Assembly (NCBI GenBank): GCA_021846685.1
Contig: JAJZWL010000004.1
Coordinates: forward strand, 12,014 to 76,013
Direction: 5' to 3'
Origin: a bacterium
GTDB lineage: Bacteria; Patescibacteria; Dojkabacteria; JAKAPS01; JAJZLI01
DNA: 64,000 bases
This document shows positions 43,008 to 51,764 of this stretch, piece by piece. The first letter of the stretch is position 1; the number at the start of each line of letters is the position of its first letter. Both the position numbers and the translations under genes were made by a program. The notes below the pieces were generated by a model. It saw nothing but the letters and a program-made list of their open reading frames with translations. It had not been told where the DNA came from and did no database searches.

Positions 43008-44049
43008 GATGATTATTTTCTAAAAGATCATACTGAAGTATGTCATATATAACTAATTGTATTACAGTAACTATTGGTATAGCTATTAAAGCCCCTAATA
43101 ATCCATATAATGTTGCTCCTATAAATATTGCTATAATAAGTATTAAAGGATTGATCCCTATAACTTTTTTCATAATTTGAGGGGCTATAATGTTTGCTTC
43201 TAGTTGTTGAATTAATGCTGTTAAAATTACTGCTAAAATAAATAAATTAGGAGATACAAATAACACTATTACACAAGCTACAATCCCTGATATTATTGGG
43301 CCTACAAAAGGAATTATTTCTGCAAATGCTGCGAATATAGCTATTGGAAATGCATAAGGTATTCCTAATATTGTCAAGAAAAGCCAAAATAAAAATCCAA
43401 TTGCTAAACTAATAATAACTTGTCCTATCAACCATGCTCCCAATTGATTTTCAACTTCATAAATAATTCTCAATATTTTTTTTCTATACTCTTTAGGGAT
43501 AATTTGTAATGTAGTATTATAAAAATGATCTTTATAAATAAGCATATATGCTGCCATAACAAAAACTAAAATCAGGTACCCTATTGTGATAAATATAGAT
43601 ATTGTAGTTGAGGTGATATTGTTTACACTAGATATAAAGATATTATTAATATTTTGGGAAAAATAATTTGAAATATGTAATCTTAAAGTATTCGCATTTA
43701 GATGAAATTGAGATTTTAAGAAAGGAAATAAACTTATTATTCTTACTGGTAGATTTTCTATTGATATAGCAATTTTATTAAGTTGAGAAGTTATTGGTGT
43801 TATTGTAATAAAAAATATTAATATTAATATTAGTATTAGGATTAGTATTGCTATAAATACTGAGAACCCCTTTGGAATTGCCTTCTTTTCTAACCACACT
43901 ACTATTGGATTTATAGCAGACATTAATATGAAAGATATAAATATTAGTACGAAAATAGTTGCAATCTTTAAAAGTAAGAATAAGAGAATAAATATACCAA
44001 TAACTGTAAGTATTGTTTTTATTGAAATTTCTATTGTTTGATTTTTCAT
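42982..44049 (-). CDS. AI-2E family transporter (PF01594)
   Basis: A 355-residue polytopic membrane protein with about eight helices. Typical blocks are LMSAINPIVVWLEKKAIPKG near the N-terminus, the GQVIISLAIGFLFWLF helix, PFVGPIISGIVAC and the QQLEANIIAPQIM stretch. The family exports or exchanges diverse solutes (AI-2 uptake was only the first case, TqsA) and some members are Na+/H+ antiporters. The substrate is unknown. It is the first gene of a unit with pgi. Confidence 0.9.
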   Translation of the reverse strand: MKNQTIEISIKTILTVIGIFILLFLLLKIATIFVLIFISFILMSAINPIVVWLEKKAIPKGFSVFIAILILILILILIFFITITPITSQLNKIAISIENLPVRIISLFPFLKSQFHLNANTLRLHISNYFSQNINNIFISSVNNITSTTISIFITIGYLILVFVMAAYMLIYKDHFYNTTLQIIPKEYRKKILRIIYEVENQLGAWLIGQVIISLAIGFLFWLFLTILGIPYAFPIAIFAAFAEIIPFVGPIISGIVACVIVLFVSPNLFILAVILTALIQQLEANIIAPQIMKKVIGINPLILIIAIFIGATLYGLLGALIAIPIVTVIQLVIYDILQYDLLENNHHDNTLKNN

Positions 44050-44231
44050 TTCTATTTAATCTTTTTATGAAGAACTTTAGCTTATTGTATACTAATTTAC
44101 CTCGAAACTCAATTCATATCTTTTGCTTTAATATCAAAGTATATGGGTAATTAGTCCTATACTTAAAAACTATTTACATATTTTATTGATTGCAATAATA
44201 TATTTTATTTGTTATATTCTTTTATTATATT

Positions 44232-44305
44232 GGCCCTGTCGTCTAGTGGCCTAGGACATCAGGTTTTCATCCTGGAAATCGCGGGTTCGAATCCCGCCAG
44301 GGTCA
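44232..44305 (+). tRNA. tRNA-Glu (anticodon TTC), putative integration target
   Basis: A 74-nt cloverleaf with acceptor stem GGCCCTG/CAGGGTC, anticodon stem TCAGG/CCTGG with loop TTTTCAT giving TTC, and T-arm GGGTTCGAATCCC. The final GGTCA and the bases that follow it recur at the island repeat sites downstream, so the 3' end of this gene looks like the attachment site of an island. Confidence 0.97.
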
Positions 44306-44383
44306 ATTAACGCGACACCCCCACTTGAAACATCCCGAATGTATTGATAGAACCTGCCTACAAGTGCGGTTCATTATCGAAAG
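44301..44383 (+). repeat. Island repeat A (attL-like, fused to tRNA-Glu 3' end)
   Basis: It starts with the last five bases of tRNA-Glu and reads GGTCAATTAACGCGACACCC, identical over 20 nt to site D at 54866. Similarity to D continues for about 50 nt through GAAACATC, CGAATGTATTGAT and TACAAGTG, ending with a GCGGTTC element. The left half of the repeat seen at B-F is here replaced by the tRNA itself. Confidence 0.8.
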
Positions 44384-44435
44384 TTTTACTATTTTAAATC
44401 AGTTATTTTATAATTAATAATTAAGTTTATTTATA

Positions 44436-45005
44436 TTAATTCAAATTAGTAAATAGTTTTAAAAATCTTTTTTTATCCCAATCGAATATAGCATAATCAG
44501 GCATTTTAATTTTTGATTGTATTTCTTTTGTAGGCATATCTAAATAAGAAGAGGTAAATGTTGCTAGCATATTACCATGTGATACAATTCCAATGTTTTG
44601 AAATTTATTCTCATTCTTTACAATTTCTTCAAGTGCTGTATTAAATCTTCCTAAGGCTTCTTCAAAACTTTCACCTCCATCCATTCTTTGAACCTTCCCA
44701 CTATACATTGCTTCTTGTTTTTTTTCATATTCAGTCTTTCCTGAAGTAAATTTTAATGTAAATGAGGTAATTTCTGTTAATCTATTATCTGTTTTTACAG
44801 GAATAATATTTTTAGAAGCTAAAATCAATGTAGTTTCTAAAGCTTTTGTTTGTAGACTTGTATAAATTATATCTATATCTTTTATATCCTTATTATTCGA
44901 TAAATCATATGCTCTTTCTATACCTTCTTCAGTAAGATTCCAAAGTACAATAGGAATATTCGGTTCTTGTTGAGTTTTTGAATGCCTAATAAATGTTATT
45001 TTCAT
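44436..45005 (-). CDS. Histidine phosphatase (phosphoglycerate mutase-like)
   Basis: A 189-residue protein of the histidine phosphatase superfamily. The N-terminal phospho-His motif reads IRHSKTQ in place of the usual RHG, and the second catalytic His is in IVSHGNML near residue 143. A possible substrate-binding Glu lies in GGESFEE. It may be a broad phosphatase (CobC/PhoE/SixA-like) rather than a glycolytic mutase. It is the first gene of module A-B. Confidence 0.85.
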   Translation of the reverse strand: MKITFIRHSKTQQEPNIPIVLWNLTEEGIERAYDLSNNKDIKDIDIIYTSLQTKALETTLILASKNIIPVKTDNRLTEITSFTLKFTSGKTEYEKKQEAMYSGKVQRMDGGESFEEALGRFNTALEEIVKNENKFQNIGIVSHGNMLATFTSSYLDMPTKEIQSKIKMPDYAIFDWDKKRFLKLFTNLN

Positions 45006-45012
45006 ATGATAT

Positions 45013-46452
45013 AGACTTACTAAGTCTTTTCTAATTGAATAATAACCCTGAAATTAAATTGAGAAATATGAGTTTAGTCTTGTAAAAAGTATATCATTTT
45101 CTTTATTAATTTTCTAATTTATCAAATACTTTTTTTAGTGAGTATATATCTTTTAATATTTCATGTTTTTGAATTTGAACTAGCTTCATGTATTGATTGT
45201 GAGAATATCTAAGTTCTATGTTATCCATTTCTTTAAAAGAAAATTCTTTTTTTAAACTTTTACCTTTAGGATCTATGAATTTTAATCTTTGGTATGGGGT
45301 CATGTAATCAGACTGTTTATATTTTTTCCTTATTCTTCCTTTATCATCTATTTTAATTTCAGGAAACCCACATGGATGATGATAATTTAGATATTCATCA
45401 TAATAATCTTTAAAAAATGTATCTAGTTGAGGTATATATTTAGAATCTATTGGTGTATATCCCATTTCTTTCCTTATTATTGTGTTTTTTGTTTCTACCT
45501 GGCCATTATCTTCTGATCTAAAGGATCGTGATTTTAACTGTTTTACATGCATTCTATTTAATATATTTGATATTACCTTGTTGATGAATTCAGATCCGTT
45601 ATCTGAATGGAATTCTGTTATTTTAAATGGGAAATATTTTAATATATCTTTTAATACTGGAGCAAGGTATCTTTGAGAGATAGCAGTTACTATATATATT
45701 CTCTGCCACTGTGTATGGTAATCTACTACGTTTATGTAATAGAGCTCTTTATCTTCGTTATTTTCTTTTTGATGTACGCTATCTATACTGATGTGTCCAG
45801 GTAATCCATCTTTACTGAGAGCTTGTCTTATTCCTATAGCTGCGTTTATCGATGCAGTACCTCTAAGATTGTGAGAATTCTTACCAAGTAATACATATAT
45901 GTAGCTAACAGATATATCTTTAATGTTTATATAGCTGGTATCTCTATATATTATATACTCATCAACCAAGATCTTTTTTATTGCATTTCCATTTGTCTGA
46001 TGCAGATCTCTTGTTTCATACACTAAGGCTATATCCTCTCTTGTATATTTATTATGGGAATGTGTTCTTTTATACTTTTGCCTTTCTATTCTACCTGTAT
46101 TATGCCAAATAGAGCATAGTTTTTTCACTCTATCTTGGGATAGACACAAAACTATGGATGCATAATCTATGATAGTTCCTTTCTCTTTCTTTGAAAGCTT
46201 AAAGTAATTGTGAAATCTTAAAAGTTTTTCCAGCCACTTGCGTCCTTCAGACTTATCTCTAATCTGAAACTCTAACCCTACTTTTAAAAGATCATCTATT
46301 TGAGCTATACTTAACTTGTGTGAGTTTTTCATAATTATGTTCATTCTAAGCTTATTATGACTACTCACACATCTGTTTGCAATTTTCAGGGTTACTTTCT
46401 AATTATTTATCATCCTCTTTCAGGGTTGTTTTACTGTGGACAAGACTTACTA
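45013..46452. mobile_element. Insertion sequence carrying an rve/DDE transposase (ends tentative)
   Basis: A single transposase gene is flanked by inverted copies of an 11-bp motif: TAACCCTGAAA at 45043-45053, and TTTCAGGGTTA at 46384-46394 with a second copy TTTCAGGGTTG at 46428-46438. The 10-bp direct repeat AGACTTACTA occurs at 45013-45022 and 46443-46452 and could be the target duplication. The exact termini are uncertain because the distances from motif to direct repeat differ at the two ends. Confidence 0.6.
45106..46368 (-). CDS. IS481-like integrase-core transposase
   Basis: A 420-residue apparently intact transposase. The N-terminal helix-turn-helix region (KTHSHNKY-like basic segment) is followed by the rve catalytic core with the first Asp in ISIDSVH, the second in FHSDNGSEF and the Glu in EDNGQVETKN, with 35 residues between the last two (DD35E). 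A basic C-terminal tail follows. It is surrounded by the inverted motif repeats described for the element and probably hopped into the island module. Confidence 0.88.
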   Translation of the reverse strand: MSSHNKLRMNIIMKNSHKLSIAQIDDLLKVGLEFQIRDKSEGRKWLEKLLRFHNYFKLSKKEKGTIIDYASIVLCLSQDRVKKLCSIWHNTGRIERQKYKRTHSHNKYTREDIALVYETRDLHQTNGNAIKKILVDEYIIYRDTSYINIKDISVSYIYVLLGKNSHNLRGTASINAAIGIRQALSKDGLPGHISIDSVHQKENNEDKELYYINVVDYHTQWQRIYIVTAISQRYLAPVLKDILKYFPFKITEFHSDNGSEFINKVISNILNRMHVKQLKSRSFRSEDNGQVETKNTIIRKEMGYTPIDSKYIPQLDTFFKDYYDEYLNYHHPCGFPEIKIDDKGRIRKKYKQSDYMTPYQRLKFIDPKGKSLKKEFSFKEMDNIELRYSHNQYMKLVQIQKHEILKDIYSLKKVFDKLEN

Positions 46453-46505
46453 TATACAAAATTAACAAAAAATGCTATGATTAATTTAATTAAATTAATA
46501 TTATA

Positions 46506-46511
46506 TATAAT
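46506..46511 (+). promoter_or_regulatory. -10 box of the 263-aa unknown gene
   Basis: TATAAT ends 5 nt before the ATG at 46517, again implying a leaderless mRNA. Confidence 0.55.
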
Positions 46512-46516
46512 AAATT

Positions 46517-47308
46517 ATGGGAGGAATTAATCATCAACCAACTAGTAATATTAGTCTTGCTTTAACTGTAGATGCGGCGCAATCTCTTACTGAAGGTATG
46601 TCTAATCTAATGAGGTCAAATGTTGAAATAGAAAATGTAGTGAAATTAACTGGTTCTAATAGAATTGGAAATGGAAGGTTACACCTTAAACAGTCCTTAC
46701 TCTTTATGAGAGCAAGTTTAAATGATTTAGAGTTGGTTCATGATGGAGTTAACCTTATTATTGAAACTCTTTCTAGGGGTGATTACAGTCCATTTTCTCC
46801 ATCTATTATTAATGTGGACGAATTTGTATCAAGGGCTCAAAAAGAAAGTATGTTACCAAAGAGTGATGTGGTTATATGTGCTAGAGAAGACTGTATAAAA
46901 GGTGGTTATGAAGCTATGTTTTCGCATATCATAGAAATGATTGATAGTGCAATATTATCTACCAATTCTTTGATAAATTTGACTAATACTATGATTGATG
47001 GACCTGAAGGAAAACAAGGTTATTTTTGGTTTACAGTTGAAACTAATAAAAAGCCTTGGAGACAAATTTTTTCTCATACTGTTACTATGTGGCAAGATCT
47101 CCTTTCATATTGGATGACAAGTGCTCTTATATGCACTGAAGTTCATAATAAAGGGGCTAATATTCCTAGTTTATTTGAAAACATTTCTAATTTTCTAGAT
47201 TTCCCAAAATATGATTTTAATAGATTATCTAGGAAAAAAGATATTCAAAAATTAAAATCTAGTTTTAATAGAGATATTACTTACTCAATAAGTAGAGATA
47301 TAAAATAA
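46517..47308 (+). CDS. Hypothetical protein, 263 aa
   Basis: A 263-residue soluble, largely helical protein without signal peptide or membrane helix. No family is recognised. Tryptophan-rich stretches (GYFWFTVETNKKPWRQIF, then MWQDLLSYWMTSAL) in the second half and a ligand-type Cys pair (CAREDC) are notable. It starts immediately after the IS element, has its own leaderless promoter, and converges on the ABC-F gene with 24 nt between stops. Confidence 0.65.
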   Translation: MGGINHQPTSNISLALTVDAAQSLTEGMSNLMRSNVEIENVVKLTGSNRIGNGRLHLKQSLLFMRASLNDLELVHDGVNLIIETLSRGDYSPFSPSIINVDEFVSRAQKESMLPKSDVVICAREDCIKGGYEAMFSHIIEMIDSAILSTNSLINLTNTMIDGPEGKQGYFWFTVETNKKPWRQIFSHTVTMWQDLLSYWMTSALICTEVHNKGANIPSLFENISNFLDFPKYDFNRLSRKKDIQKLKSSFNRDITYSISRDIK

Positions 47309-47332
47309 GTAATAATATATAAAATATGATCT

Positions 47333-48967
47333 CTATTTGATACTTATTGTTTGTTCTATACTTAGATTTTGAATAAATTCTCTATCATGAGAAACAACAA
47401 GTAAGGCTCCCCTGTACGATGAAATTGCAGTTTCTAGAGCATCAGTAGTTGTTATATCTAAATTATTTGTAGGCTCATCCAGTATTATAATATTAGATTG
47501 ATTTGCTACTATTCCTGCCAGTATAATTTTTGCTCTTTCTCCTCCACTCAATTTATATGCAGGAGTATATGTAATAGATTGTCTCTCAATATTGAATTTT
47601 ACTAATAAATGCATTATTTCATTTTGTGGTATATTGGGGCATAAAGTTCTTAGATTGTCTAGTGCATTGGAGTTCATTAGCGGTAATGATTGATTTTGAT
47701 CAATATATCCTATACGTATGGAAGGGCTTAACCTTATTTGTCCTTCTTTAATAAATTTATTACTTCCAAGAACAGCATTAATAATTGAAGTTTTGCCACT
47801 GCCATTATTACCAATTAATGCAATTCTTTCTTTTCCATATATATTAAAACTTATTGGCCCAATAGTTGATATAGAATTATTATGAGTATATTCAATAACT
47901 AAATTTTCAACACTAATTAATCTATTGCTAGAATCTAATTTTTCAGGCTCTGTAAATGTGAAATTAAGACTAATTGGTTCTTCAGGAGGATCTACTCTTT
48001 TCACTTGTTCAGATTTAGTTTTTAAAGAAGTTAACCTACTCGATATACTATTGCTAGCCTTTTCCTTACGAAAATTTGTATTTAATTTATCATTGTCAGT
48101 TCTTGATCTGTTAGAACTTACTGATACAACATTACTATTCATCTTCTTTATTTGCTTTTCAATTTGTTTGCATTTTTTTACATATTGATCGTGATGATGG
48201 GTGTCAGATTCGTACCTATTTTTTTTAGCCTCGACATATTCATCATATCCAAGAGTATATTCTTGAACACCATTATTTCCTCCAAGCAACTCAATTATTT
48301 TTTTTGATGCATTTCTCAAAAAACGTCTATCATGTGATACTAATACAAAACTTGCACTAGAGTGTTCTATATATGTTTCTAGTACTATAATTCCTTCCTG
48401 GTCTAAATTATTAGTAGGTTCATCTAATAATAATAAATCATGTTTATCTGCAAAAATAGCAGCGAGCGCAATTTTAGTACGTTGTCCGCCTGAAATTTCT
48501 CCAAGACGAAGATTAGTATCAATTTCTCCCACACCAGCCTTTTTTAATGATTTTTTTAATCTCTGATGAAAATTATATACTTCTAGTTGAGTATATTTAT
48601 CTTGAGCTTCTTGATAAATAAGTAGTACATTATCGTCCTCTTTTTCTGTAGATAGTTTATTACAAGCTTCCTCAAATTTATTTCTAGCTTCTTGTACCCC
48701 AGTGGTTTCTTCTATAAAATCATATACGGTATGGTCTAGCCAAGTACTAAAATCTTGTGGCATTAATCCAATTCGTAATCTCTCTGGATTAATAATTTCT
48801 CCACTTGTTGGTTGTATGTCTCCAACTAAAATTTTTAGTAATAAACTTTTTCCTACTCCGTTATCTCCAATCAATCCTATACGATCTTTTGGATTAATAT
48901 TAAAGTCTATATTAGAGAATATTTCTTTTCCATCAGTTTCATAACCGACCTCATGTACATTTAACAT
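47333..48967 (-). CDS. ABC-F family ATPase
   Basis: A 544-residue protein with two ABC domains and no membrane part. Walker A loops are GDNGVGKS (about residue 35) and GNNGSGKT. Signatures are ISGGQRTKIALA and LSGGERAKIILA, with Walker B DLLLLDEPTNNLDQEG and NIIILDEPTNNLD. A charged linker of about 80 residues separates the domains. ABC-F proteins act on the ribosome, either as translation factors or as antibiotic-protection proteins of the Vga/Lsa/Msr type. Location in a mobile island favours the latter, but this is inference. A TATAAT box (48977-48982, minus strand) lies 9 nt before the start. Confidence 0.92.
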   Translation of the reverse strand: MLNVHEVGYETDGKEIFSNIDFNINPKDRIGLIGDNGVGKSLLLKILVGDIQPTSGEIINPERLRIGLMPQDFSTWLDHTVYDFIEETTGVQEARNKFEEACNKLSTEKEDDNVLLIYQEAQDKYTQLEVYNFHQRLKKSLKKAGVGEIDTNLRLGEISGGQRTKIALAAIFADKHDLLLLDEPTNNLDQEGIIVLETYIEHSSASFVLVSHDRRFLRNASKKIIELLGGNNGVQEYTLGYDEYVEAKKNRYESDTHHHDQYVKKCKQIEKQIKKMNSNVVSVSSNRSRTDNDKLNTNFRKEKASNSISSRLTSLKTKSEQVKRVDPPEEPISLNFTFTEPEKLDSSNRLISVENLVIEYTHNNSISTIGPISFNIYGKERIALIGNNGSGKTSIINAVLGSNKFIKEGQIRLSPSIRIGYIDQNQSLPLMNSNALDNLRTLCPNIPQNEIMHLLVKFNIERQSITYTPAYKLSGGERAKIILAGIVANQSNIIILDEPTNNLDITTTDALETAISSYRGALLVVSHDREFIQNLSIEQTISIK

Positions 48968-49083
48968 AATGTCATAATTATATCATATAATACGGTTAAA
49001 TATCAGCGATTGTACGAGGTAAATAGTTTTAAAGCTTAGAAAGGAAGGTGTTTATATGGGATACTCATATTTTTTGATATTTA

Positions 49084-49200
49084 TAATCCAGACTAAAAGC
49101 GGTTCGATCTGAGGCATCTTAAGGTCAATTAACAAGGTATCCCCTATGAAAACATCTCAAATGTATTGATATACTAGGAAACATGCGCGGTTCGAAATAG
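49084..49200 (+). repeat. Island repeat B
   Basis: Left half: TAATCC-A-GACTAAAAGCGG followed by TTCGATCTGAGGCATC and the TTAAGGTCAATTAAC core (GGTCA at 49123). Right half: GAAAACATCTCAAATGTATTGAT and then CGCGGTTCGAAAT. It carries both halves of the composite repeat and lies in the 290-nt gap between the ABC-F and Fic genes, which otherwise holds only the Fic promoter. Confidence 0.85.
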
Positions 49201-49269
49201 CAACATGACCAATACTTGCAATTAGTCGTATTATGTAGTATAGTCGAGTATAGTTAATTGTACTACATT

Positions 49270-50337
49270 ATGGATAATCACGGAAGATTTAATAAGAGAC
49301 TAGAAAGCATTACATCAGATATATATCTAAAGATATCTAAAACCGATGAGCTCAAAGGTATGTGGATTGGAGGCATGAAATTAAGTCCTCAAACACTTGG
49401 TAGACTTAAACAGTCGGCCCTAATAACCTCAACAGGAGCTTCAACCAGAATTGAAGGATCAGGACTATCTGATGAAGAGATTGAGAAAGTTATTAAAGGC
49501 ATAAAAATTCAAAATTTTAGAAATAGAGATGAGCAAGAAGTGAAAGGATACTTCGAGCTTCTAGAAAATGTATTTAATAATTTTAATACTTTAACTTTCA
49601 ATGAAAACTGTATTAAATCTTTTCACAATGAACTTCTAAAATATGTAGAAAAGGATCAATCACATAAAGGAGAATATAAAAATCTACCTAACCATGTTGA
49701 GCTAATAGATGAACCTAATAATATTGTAGAGGTGATTTTTGAAACTACACCTCCATATTTAGTTTCTCACCAAATGCATTCTCTTGTAGAATGGACTCAA
49801 AATGCTTTACTCGCGAAGAAATATCACCCATTATTAGTGATTGGAAATTTTATTGTTGAATTTTTGAAGATTCATCCGTTTCAGGATGGAAATGGTAGGT
49901 TATCAAGAATATTAACTAGTTTTTTATTATTAAAGGAGGGATATAAATATGCAGAATATAGCTCTCACGAAAAGTTGATAGAAGAAAATAAACAAGAATA
50001 TTACCTCTCTTTGATGAAAAGTCAAAAAACTTTCAACAAAAAAATGGAAAATATTCTACCTTGGATGAATTTTTTTATAGATATTATGATTAAGCAAGCT
50101 CAATATGCTGTTGATTTTGGATCAAATGATAACATAGAATCTTTACTTACTAAGATACAGTTGAAAGTTTGGGAATATATATCTAAAGTAGGGGAAGCAA
50201 GTCCTAAAGATATATCTCAAAACACTGATATAGGAAGGGATACGCTAAGGCAGGTATTAAATAAATTAATTAAGTTAAAGAAAGTTGAAAAATTGGGACA
50301 AGGAGTGGGAACTTACTATAGAATAATAAAAGATTGA
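49270..50337 (+). CDS. Fic-domain protein (AMPylase-type) with C-terminal HTH
   Basis: A 355-residue Fic protein. The N-terminal helix holds the self-inhibition motif STRIEG (residues 58-63; pattern S/T-x-x-x-E-G/N), the core has HPFQDGNGR starting near residue 202, and the C-terminus looks like a winged helix (DISQNTDIGRDTLRQVLNKL). Such enzymes transfer AMP or a related group to protein hydroxyls and are kept silent by the inhibitory Glu. A TTG at 49258 is in frame, but the ATG at 49270 fits the TATAGT box at 49249-49254 better. It is the only gene between repeats B and C. Confidence 0.9.
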   Translation: MDNHGRFNKRLESITSDIYLKISKTDELKGMWIGGMKLSPQTLGRLKQSALITSTGASTRIEGSGLSDEEIEKVIKGIKIQNFRNRDEQEVKGYFELLENVFNNFNTLTFNENCIKSFHNELLKYVEKDQSHKGEYKNLPNHVELIDEPNNIVEVIFETTPPYLVSHQMHSLVEWTQNALLAKKYHPLLVIGNFIVEFLKIHPFQDGNGRLSRILTSFLLLKEGYKYAEYSSHEKLIEENKQEYYLSLMKSQKTFNKKMENILPWMNFFIDIMIKQAQYAVDFGSNDNIESLLTKIQLKVWEYISKVGEASPKDISQNTDIGRDTLRQVLNKLIKLKKVEKLGQGVGTYYRIIKD

Positions 50338-50375
50338 AAAAATTCATCATTTTAAATATACTTTTATCAATTTAA

Positions 50376-50432
50376 TAATCCAAACTAAAAGCGGTTCGAT
50401 CTGAGGCACCTTAAGGTCAATTAACGCGACAA
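50376..50432 (+). repeat. Island repeat C
   Basis: The left half is complete (TAATCCAAACTAAAAGCGG, TTCGATCTGAGGCACC, then TTAAGGTCAATTAACGCGACA with GGTCA at 50415). The right half diverges after GCGACA. CACCTTAAGGTC contains the perfect 10-bp palindrome ACCTTAAGGT. The rest of the 365-nt gap to 50702 shows only the operon promoter; a short frame there (50501-50740) overlaps the next gene and has no support. Confidence 0.85.
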
Positions 50433-50682
50433 ATTCACTAAAATCATATATGACAATAAAAACAAATCGTATTTAATTCACATAGAGTATTTATAATTTC
50501 ATGATTGTTTTACAATTATTTTTTAATACCATATATTGGTCAGACAAGACTTTTTGTATAAGTCCACATATATTTATTGTTGTCAAACCATCAAGATTGA
50601 GAATGAAAATTAACAAAAACAGGAGAGTTTTCTATAGTCTTTATTGGTATTCTCATATATGTAAGTTTCTCTGGTTTTATGG

Positions 50683-50688
50683 TATAAT
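50683..50688 (+). promoter_or_regulatory. -10 box of the four-gene NadE-like operon
   Basis: An extended -10 (TGG-TATAAT) ends 14 nt before the ATG at 50703, implying a leader of only about 7-8 nt. No other promoter is evident until after 54764. Confidence 0.55.
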
Positions 50689-50702
50689 TCAGATTAATAA
50701 TT

Positions 50703-51758
50703 ATGGAAACACAAGAGTCATTAGTATATCATCAAAATGAATTAAAAATTTATGAACCCTCTGTTCTTCAAGATTTACAGATGAGGGTGTTAGATAGCCC
50801 GAGTGAGGATACTTCTGTTTGGTTTCCAATTCCTAGAGAAGGGGAGGTTTCTTATGAATCTAGAATTGATATAGATAGTATAGATATTACCACAGAATAT
50901 GTCGATGCACTAAATAATTATTTAGATAGGGCATTAGATGATTTTACTGGATTTAGCAAACCTAAATGTGATGGTTTTGTTGTCGCACTGTCTGGTGGTT
51001 TAGATTCAGCAGTTTCAACAGAATTACTTAACAAATATTGTAAAGCCAAGGGGTGTAATTTAAAAATATTGGTAATGGGGGAAGGAGACCATAATGAATA
51101 TATCGATAGATATTTAGGAACTCCTGCAGAATGGATAGATATCCAGTATGCAAAATTAATGTGTCAAGAAAATAATTTAGATTTTGAATATTTAGATATA
51201 ACTAGAGACATTAAAGCATTAAGAGATAGATATACAAAAAAATGGGCTATAAGTGGACAATTACCAAGATTGAGAGCAAATCATTTATACGCAATGGCTG
51301 AGGAACATGATTTAATATCTGTTGGAACTACTAATGGATCAGAATACATTTTGGCTGCATTTTCTACAGGTGGTCCAGCCGGAAATATTGCACCATTATT
51401 AGATTTATATAAAACTGAAGTATATGCCATAGCTCGTGATATTGGAATTCCTAAATATATTCAGGAGAGAATGCCTTTAATAAATGAATTAAATCTACCA
51501 GACAATAGTTTTTATGGCAGAACAGTAGATTCAACTATTTTAGATCCAATAATTAGAAGACTATGGTTTCATAAACAAAACCCAATTAAGGTAGCAAAAG
51601 AATTAGGTCATTCCGAAAGATGGGTTCGAGATATTGATGAAAAGAGAATAAAGGGAGAATCCTGCAGAAGAAATTACAAAGGTCTTTTAATTAATAGAGG
51701 TTTTCATTTTGAAGATTTATCCCCAGATTTGTTTGTTGATAGGTCATATTTTATATAG
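50703..51758 (+). CDS. NAD synthetase-like amidotransferase (adenylating, PP-loop)
   Basis: A 351-residue member of the NAD synthetase/PP-loop superfamily. The ATP motif SGGLDS is at residues 97-102, followed by TNGSEYILA and GGPAGNIAPLLDLYKTEVYAIA, which mirror the NadE active-site helices. It has about 85 extra N-terminal residues and a roughly 90-residue helix-turn-helix-like tail (VAKELGHSERWVRDID) not usual in NadE. Family chemistry: a carboxylate is adenylated and then amidated with ammonia. The adjacent nitrilase-like protein could be its glutaminase. NAD synthesis is possible, but the operon points to another substrate. Confidence 0.8.
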   Translation: METQESLVYHQNELKIYEPSVLQDLQMRVLDSPSEDTSVWFPIPREGEVSYESRIDIDSIDITTEYVDALNNYLDRALDDFTGFSKPKCDGFVVALSGGLDSAVSTELLNKYCKAKGCNLKILVMGEGDHNEYIDRYLGTPAEWIDIQYAKLMCQENNLDFEYLDITRDIKALRDRYTKKWAISGQLPRLRANHLYAMAEEHDLISVGTTNGSEYILAAFSTGGPAGNIAPLLDLYKTEVYAIARDIGIPKYIQERMPLINELNLPDNSFYGRTVDSTILDPIIRRLWFHKQNPIKVAKELGHSERWVRDIDEKRIKGESCRRNYKGLLINRGFHFEDLSPDLFVDRSYFI

Positions 51759-51764
51759 ATTATA

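Noticed and set aside
50501..50740. 79-codon frame before the NadE-like gene
   Set aside because: It overlaps the start of the well-supported NadE-like gene in another frame, spans its promoter, and its translation has no domain-like pattern.
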